A DNA stretch of 64,000 nucleotides from Kuschelorhynchus macadamiae (lineage: Eukaryota; Arthropoda; Insecta; Coleoptera; Curculionidae), in NCBI GenBank assembly GCA_030620095.1, contig JAUTXW010005180.1, positions 1,158,501-1,222,500 of the forward strand, written 5' to 3'. The stretch's first letter is position 1; every line of letters starts with the position of its first letter. Below are positions 57,692 through 64,000 of the stretch, piece after piece. The notes beneath the pieces are model-generated. The model did not search any database and was not told the DNA's origin. It was given only the letters and a program-made list of their open reading frames with translations. The translations under genes were made by a program, and so were the position numbers.

Positions 57692-59909
57692 CTAAAAAAA
57701 GGAGGGTTATTTCAAATTCACTATCTTAAAAAGTAGAATACTGTAGTTTAAAACTTTTTTTTGCTTTATGCATTACTAGTTCATTGAAATCAACTTCGGT
57801 TTTGAAATTGTATAGCATTTTTCAAAGGTTATTGGTTTTAGAACTGTTATTACCTGGCCAAAATTTCTTATATGTAACGCGAAGTAAGGTATTCAGAGCG
57901 ATGTAGGTTTAGAGATTTCTAACTTATTTGTTGTACGCTGATCTCTTGTTTCTTTCCAAACAAAAATGTATGACTGTAACTTTCATATTTTTCTTGGAGC
58001 TAAGTACAACAAAGGTATATAAAATTTCTTTTTAAGCCTTAAATTATTATTTCTCGGGCCGGTGTTGTTTTACGCTTTGCCCAATGTGGCAAAATATTTT
58101 AGAAACGACCCTGAATATCTGAGCTAAAATTTAGAATGAATTAACAAATACAATTTGGACTTTTACTCCCCTCCCCCCATAAAATTTTTCTGGCTACTCC
58201 GGTGACTTTAAACCATTTTAATTATACTGTTTTCCTCTCCGGGATAACCTTGGGTGAATTACCTTTGGTAGAGTAAACCTACCAAAAATTTTCGTAAAAA
58301 GAATACTACACTTCCCCACGGATTTTTTGTACAAACTTCCTGAGTTTTACGGAAGACATACTTTTTTACATTTGTAGAAAAATCAAGTTTTTGAAAAAAT
58401 TGTATTTAACAATGTTTAAGTATAGCGGCTTCTCTTGATGAGATCGAAACCAAAAAAAAATTTTTGTTTTCATATTTTTTACAAAACTGTAGTGGTTTCA
58501 GCTTTCTATGTCCAATATTTAACCTACAAAACAACAAAAACCACAAGACTTAAAAACGTTTCTTCATAATGTTTGTTGCTTAATGAATTTTAGTAAAAAC
58601 TTGTGAAAGAATACTTCTAATGATCGCTAATAAGCATATCAAATTTTAGGTCTTTGTATTTTATAAAAATGTTAAAAATTGTAATTTAATTTGAAAAATG
58701 AATTGTCTGTCATTTTTGTGGAACTGGAAAATTGAATTTTTTATTTTTTTTTAAATAGTTCTTAAAATTATGTTTGTATTTGATTTTAGAGAAAATTGTA
58801 CGCAAAAAAGCCAAAAACTTAGAAAACTCATTTTTAAATTAAAAAAACGACTTATAATAAACATAATTTTATTTTAAAATAAAATTGAATTTTATATCAG
58901 ATTTAAACAACCAATAATAGTCCTTTTTTTAAGAAACATTATTTTGAATGAAATAAAATTTATTTAATTTACAATTTTTTTCTTAATTCATATTCTTTAT
59001 TCATTTTATTTATAATTATTTTTTAAATTATTAATAAATATTCAGGATTTTTTATTTTGCATTATAGTAAAAAAAGATGACCAACCATAGGTTTTTTTTT
59101 GGATATTAGCGTTTTTGTTTTTAACGTTTAATTAAAAAAAAAATATTTAAAACAATAAAAACCATTTTCTGCAAATTTTTTGTCAAGTTGAAAATGAATA
59201 GGATTTCTTATTGAAAAATAATTTTTAGTGCAATTTGAAGAGAGCGGAAAATCCTATTTTTTTTAAACATTCTATTTGGTTGGTTTGCAAGAACTCAGAC
59301 GATTCCATTTTCAAATTAAATTGCAGTTTTTAACCGTTCTATCAGATACAAACACCTAAAATTTGGAATGCTTATTAGTGACCGGTGGAATTATCTTTTC
59401 ACAAGACTTTATCAAAATTCAATAAAAATAATTAAAATAATGAAGAAAATTCGAAAATTCTTTGTCATGTTGTTTTGTCGGAAATTCGAAAACAAAGAAA
59501 TGGTTTTTTCTTGGTTTCGATCGGACCAACAGAAATCGCTATATGTATGTCAAAAGTCAAAAGTCAAAAAATTATGGCTTCCGGTCATTGTGCAATGCAA
59601 AAACTCAGGATTCCCTTCTTTTGTGAACCCAACAACATGTTTTCACAAAAAAATCTAAGGGGTACAGTAGTTTCCTTTTTACAAAAATGTCACGTAGACT
59701 GACTTCTCTATTTAGACAAAAGTGCTAGATGTTGACTAAAGTTAACACTATTGTGGCAAATTTGTGTGAACATAATACAACAGAAAGGCTAGCATTTATT
59801 TTTTTCGAACAGAAAAGAAAATTCGTGCACAAACAAAATCCATAGACAAGAGTAGAACATGAAATTTTTTTCCTAAATTTTTAACTTACTGGACCATTAA
59901 TATTTTAAA
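57692..59909 (-). other. intron upstream of exon A, no gene seen
   Basis: AT-rich. Overlapping frames at 59368-59702 have no recognisable family. ACTCCCCTCCCCCCATAAAA near 58161 resembles a decayed copy of the MITE at 55981. Confidence 0.4.
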
Positions 59910-60280
59910 GCAGATTGCTTATAGCAATGTATATGATCCAAAATTAATAAATACCAAGATCAACAAGGTGAAAACTACTTTTGAAAAAATCTCTCATTCT
60001 ATTACCTGAACTTGATGTTGATAAGTTTGTCTCAATTCCTTTTTTGAATAACAACTTAACAGAACAAATTTCAGAGAGCTTCAAAACTTTTTGTAATAAT
60101 ATTAAAATATCTCATAAAATTAAGAACAAACTTGGAAAGTCTTTGAATAATAGCAAAGACAAAATAAACAAACTTAATAAAATTAGAGTTCACAAGCTTA
60201 ACTGCTCTGATTGTGACGCTACTGACATAGGTAGAACTTGCAGTCCTCTGTCGGTTCGGCAGTCACATTCAGTCTAGTCA
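59910..60280 (+). pseudogene. C-terminal fragment of a second Penelope-like element
   Basis: The first frame reads LKQIAYSNVYDPKLINTKIN. After a shift the frame 59981-60277 gives LLPELDVDKFVSIPFLNNNL, a basic helix-rich part (ISHKIKNKLGKSLNNSKDK) and VHKLNCSDCDATDIGRTCSP. The last is a decayed GIY-YIG core (VYKLNCSDCxAxYIGRT) with Tyr changed to His and Asp. Order and spacing match the region between RT and endonuclease in PLEs. It is clearly a different family from the 2-9 kb copies. Confidence 0.7.
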
Positions 60281-60870
60281 ACATAATTTTAATCCAATTA
60301 ACAATTTTAAGCTTTTGGTTTTGGATTTGATTTTCTCTTATTATGACGTCACACCGAGGTTTCCAATCAGATTTGTAACTAAATCCTGTAGGTTTTTTTC
60401 TGGTTTCACCAGTTTACAATTTATTCTATATTTAAATTCTGTATTGTTTATACTCATTAAGATCATTTGTCAAATTTCAGTAATTCGTCTATTATATATA
60501 AGGATTTCAACAATATCATGAGTTTTTCTTTACAGCTGTTGTAGTTGTTGAACGATGGCTGCTTTTTAAGCAATAAATCTAAACAAAATTTTTTAAAAAT
60601 GTAATTTGGTGTTCGTCCACTCTTGTTTTGTCCTTGTTACATATAAAAAGTTTTTATTACATTAACTTGATACCATGTATCTTTCTACCTGTTCCCTGAT
60701 GAGTAAGTATATCGTTTGATTCAACCTTTTTCTACTCTTTTCGGCTTTTTGGCCTTGCTCACCATCTTCATATTTGAATAGTTTATCACTCGATGTACTT
60801 ATTTGTAGTTGTATTGATTGTACTGATGATGATTAGTTTCTCGAAAGCGCTCTGCTATGATTTTGGAGTT
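60281..60870 (+). mobile_element. probable 3' region of the second PLE
   Basis: Noncoding sequence after the endonuclease fragment, ending near CTGATGA (60823-60829) ... GAAA (60843-60846) followed by GCGCTC. This is a further hammerhead-like arrangement, though its hairpin is weak. Position relative to the coding fragment mirrors the terminal repeat of the first PLE family. The exact end is unknown. Confidence 0.4.
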
Positions 60871-62015
60871 TAAATGTTATACACGTTATACACAACCTTT
60901 TTGTTTTATTACTTTTGCACGTGTACACAGCTATTTAAGTTTTCATTTAATATCTGCTATCACTTCCTTTGCAATAAATCAATACTTAATAAAAGGTTTT
61001 TCGAGTAGAGTTAATAGAGTTAACACTAACAATAGTGCAGAAATAAAATAAGATAAATGAGTCAATTAAGAATAAATAAAGAAATATTTTATAAAATAAG
61101 AACACATTTATCGTTAGAGCTGCTCATATGGATTAAGATATAAAAAATAAATATAAAATGTACCGAAGTGTTTCTATTTTTTTGTTTCCTTAATTTTATA
61201 AAATAAACCACTTTTTATAAACCATTATTAAAGTATATATCAATGATGTAATTACATTTTTTGTTCTTATTTTTACCTAAAGAATTTATATTTATCCCAT
61301 TTTTTTTCAAGTGAAATTTATAAATTCAGATGTCCATTCTAAATCAACATTGAGTTTCGTTAATATTGGTTACTCTCCGCCAAGCAAAGTAAATCTACCT
61401 AGAAAAAACTGAATATTCTTTGAGCTGCTCCCATTTTGTACCGTATAAAAAGTCAAATCCATATTATTGTATTATTTATATTATCATCCTATACAGGGAG
61501 TTTTTATTTACTTGTTTATCTGTCAAACACGATGCAAATGAGTTTGGGTAACCACTACATAGTAGAATATCTTTAAAATTGCAGAAAACTAGAATCTTCC
61601 AACTTACAAAAACAAAACTATGATTTCAACCTTTCATAAATACGAAATTCTATCTTATAAATAATAATATTAATAATAGTGTTTATTAATCTGAAGAAAA
61701 TATGCACTTTCGTAGACACGTCAGTGATAAAAACATATAAAAAGTGAAAATCAATAAAGTTCGTAAAAATAGGTAAGTAATTAAAAGTCAAAATTAAAGT
61801 AAATTAAGATAATACAATAATAACATATAATTGACCTAGAATAAGTACAATACATTCAATAGAAAGTGAAATCTCTGTTCTATCTCATAGCATCCTTGAA
61901 TTCGTTCACATTGCAGAGTAGGGCACCAAGTGAACCATATATTTTTTTAGATATATCTCAAATGTAAGTTTCTAAAAGTCAAAGGAAGCAAATTAAACAT
62001 GTCAATGTAGCATAG

Positions 62016-62062
<47 letters not shown>

Positions 62063-62194
62063 GTATTTTCTTTCTGGGTGTACATCCGTCCACTACTGTC
62101 GTTATAATTAACAAATCAGCTGTTTCTCTCAGATTTTAATTTTTTGTTGTTTTTGCCCATATAATTATCTTTTTAACGCTTCCAGGTTCCACTT
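60871..62194. other. sequence without recognised gene
   Basis: AT-rich, with a (TA)n tract at 62017-62060. Nothing else recognised. Confidence 0.5.
62017..62060. repeat. (TA)n microsatellite
   Basis: Pure TA tract. Confidence 0.9.
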
Positions 62195-62485
62195 CTATCC
62201 GCAAATTAACCAGTTCATCCTTTTTAAGCACAAAACGATTGCTTTGATATCTTTATCAATCTTTTTCCCTTTTTTGCCCACAATTTCGTTCGGAGGCAAT
62301 TCGCTTCTGCCAGAAGCGAGAGAGTCTATCAGATCCATGAAAGAGATAACACTCGCGAGAGGATTAAAATTTACTTGCTTAGCTTGAGTTTTATTGTCCT
62401 TTTCGTGGAGTTCTTTAATTCTGCACTGTTTTTGTAATGACGGGAAAAATGCCGAAGCCATTTGCAGTTTCGGTGGTAGAGACAC
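62195..62485 (-). other. 96-codon open frame, unrecognised
   Basis: Starts MSLPPKLQMASAFFPSLQ and is rich in Lys and Leu, with a KKGKKIDKDIKAI basic stretch near the end. Composition is less AT-driven than nearby chance frames, so it may be a fragment of a real or mobile-element gene. I recognise no family, and no splice sites or regulatory signals support it. Confidence 0.25.
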
Positions 62486-62569
62486 AATTTTTTACGTCGA
62501 CATGTTAAATCACTATGGGACTGTTGTTGCTTTAAATTACGTTAGTATTAAATGATTTTATTTTACTTC

Positions 62570-62800
62570 CTTCCTAACAGGGAAGTATTCTAATATTGAA
62601 AAATCAGCCACCGAGATTTTTGCAGGTCTTTGCGTTTTCATGTCCCTGGACCCCGGAAAACATGTTCTCCCATTTCCGTCAGTCTGTCGTTCTAGCGAAA
62701 TAGCACAAAAACTACTTATCCGATACCCTTCAAATTTTGGCCAAAAATCAAGACTGATAAGGGGATAAAATTTTGCTAAAATTGCAATGTAATTCTAAAT
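62570..62800 (-). repeat. GCCATTTTGTT dispersed repeat family, inverted end copy
   Basis: Minus-strand copy of the terminal part: as reverse complement it carries a GACAGACTGACGGAAATGGG tail (near 62670-62690), CCAGGGACATGAAAACGC and a GGCTGATTTTTCAATATTAG end block. The CCATTTTGTT subunit itself is missing. Confidence 0.6.
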
Positions 62801-62814
62801 AAATGAACAAAAGC

Positions 62815-62815
<1 letters not shown>

Positions 62816-62875
<60 letters not shown>

Positions 62876-62883
62876 TATATATA
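62816..62883. repeat. (TA)n microsatellite
   Basis: TA tract ending at TATACAGGGTCC, so a mariner-type end may have used a TA target here. Confidence 0.9.
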
Positions 62884-63902
62884 CAGGGTCCTGCAGCTCA
62901 CCTCCCGTCTTTTATTATACCTAAACGATTTATTTAAGCCACTATATGCTGTTGATTAGAGAGCACATTTTAAAAATATTCTTGATTATACAGGGTGTTA
63001 CAAAAAATAGTGGCGCATAAAAGTTGAATTTTTTAAAATGGAACACCCTATATTTTTTTACATTTTTGGAACACTCTTTGCCTAGTCTACAGACTCCTAG
63101 AATAGTATCTCTCTTTTTTTAATAGTTTCGGAGAAAAAAGGTAAAATCGAAGAAAAAAAAAATTATAGTCTACATTTAAAATATTTATAAAAATTAGATA
63201 AAACATCTTAAAAGCTAAGGTAACCTAGTAGCTTACTGCAAAAGATTTATAGTTATTCTGCTACGAGTATTATAAGTCTTACTTATACAGGGTGACCCAA
63301 ATTCCATGTCAAACGTTGCAAAATAAAAAATTATTTTTCTCCATTTTTTCAAATGGAACACCCTATATATTTTTTTTCTTTCAGGTACAGAATTAACAGA
63401 TCAACATTTTTTATTATTACACTTATCTCAAAATTCCTGAAGGTTTTTGAAATATTCTTAAAAAACTAATGTTGTACTTTGTTTTTCAGTACGATAATTG
63501 AATAAACTCACTAGTAATGTGAAAAAATGGAACACCCTATATATATTTTTTTTCTGTCCGATACAGAATTAACAGATCAACATTTATTATTATTACTTAT
63601 CTCAAAATTCCTGAAGGTTTTTGAAATATTCTTAAAAAACTAATGTTGTAAGTTACTTTTGTTTTTCAGTACGATAATTGAATAACCTCACTAGTAATGT
63701 TCATACCTTCGCGATTTTAAATATTAGATAGGTCAGCGTAGTTCTAGCTATGGGGAAAAACCTAAAATCCTAACATTTTTTCTAATTACGTTTGCTGCAT
63801 AAAATTTAAATTACTGCCAAGAGTTAAGGCTCGACTTAAGGTGTAACAGCTTTATTTAACATTATTAACAAATATCTAATTATTGCTAAAATTAATTTTT
63901 AC
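62884..63902 (-). other. noncoding 3' region of a mariner-type element
   Basis: Lies downstream, on the minus strand, of the transposase C-terminus at 63903. TATACAGGGT-type words at about 62881, 62990 and 63290 look like transposon termini, possibly nested. GGAACACCCTATAT occurs near 63042, 63356 and 63531. Confidence 0.45.
63351..63703. repeat. two tandem copies of a 175-bp repeat
   Basis: 63351-63521 and 63526-63703 are near-identical (GGAACACCCTATAT, ACAGAATTAACAGATCAACA, CAAAATTCCTGAAGG, CAGTACGATAATTGAATAA), differing by small indels. Confidence 0.9.
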
Positions 63903-64000
63903 TTAGAACATATGTTCGATATGTCTTCCATTCTCTTCGAGGCATAAACGAAGACGGGTATGAAAAGATCTTCCTACTATTCTTAATACTTCGGGCGTAA
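63903..64000 (-). CDS. Tc1/mariner-like transposase, C-terminus (partial)
   Basis: The last 31 codons of a minus-strand frame that runs off the window edge: TPEVLRIVGRSFHTRLRL, then CLEENGRHIEHMF and TAA. The ending N-G-x-H-I/F-E-H is a common C-terminus of Tc1/mariner-type transposases in insects, and matches the VNGGHF ending of the remnant at 15.5 kb. The visible part has no lesion, so intactness upstream cannot be judged here. Confidence 0.7.
   Translation of the reverse strand, partial: TPEVLRIVGRSFHTRLRLCLEENGRHIEHMF

Overview
The window looks like insect nuclear DNA, perhaps from a beetle, though the order cannot be fixed from sequence alone. It is very AT-rich, with long (TA)n tracts, large introns and dense degraded transposable elements of types common in insects: Penelope-like, Tc1/mariner, pogo, hAT, P-like and APE-type non-LTR. 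I see no bacterial features, no rRNA or tRNA genes and no CRISPR array.

Only one host gene can be supported. Three coding exons on the minus strand (57523-57691, 21760-21958, 16826-17012) have good splice sites and joining reading phases. They encode part of an AIP3-type actin-interacting protein of the p140Cap/SRCIN1 family (the insect protein often annotated as coiled-coil domain-containing protein AGAP005037). The gene runs off both ends of what can be recognised. Its two visible introns are about 35.6 kb and 4.7 kb, so most of the window is intron filled with mobile DNA.

Layout. 1.2-10.3 kb: a composite of two near-identical, tandemly duplicated Penelope-like elements (PLEs) on the minus strand, interleaved with copies of a roughly 390-bp foldback repeat (here called F390) and a 300-bp palindrome of PLE ends. 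12.7-13.9, 27.8-28.6, 34.6-36.0, 50.6-50.9 and 62.6-62.8 kb: copies of a dispersed repeat built from degenerate subunits of about 130 bp containing GCCATTTTGTT. 15.5-16.5 kb: Tc1/mariner-like transposase remnant. 18.0-19.3 kb: an F390 array with a 14-bp target duplication. 23.4-24.1 kb: pogo-like transposase remnant. 25.2-25.7 and 30.0-32.4 kb: APE-type non-LTR retrotransposon remnants. 28.8-29.7 kb: a nested foldback element. 38.8-41.1 kb: hAT element with an exact 8-bp duplication. 42.0-45.9 kb: P-element-like transposon with a THAP domain and terminal inverted repeats. 52.5-54.6 kb: a second hAT with an exact 8-bp duplication. 56.0-56.2 kb: a short hAT-like MITE. 59.9-60.9 kb: the 3' part of a different PLE. 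63.9-64.0 kb: the C-terminus of another mariner-type transposase running off the window.

The most interesting theme is a small RNA-like motif, CUGANGA - short hairpin - GAAA, resembling a hammerhead ribozyme core. It recurs in several unrelated repeat families here: the PLE termini, the 29-kb foldback, an orphan site at 48.66 kb, and more weakly F390 and the 60-kb PLE. Several of these families also form head-to-head inverted dimers next to (TA)n tracts. The hammerhead reading, and any link between the motif and the dimers, are inferences.
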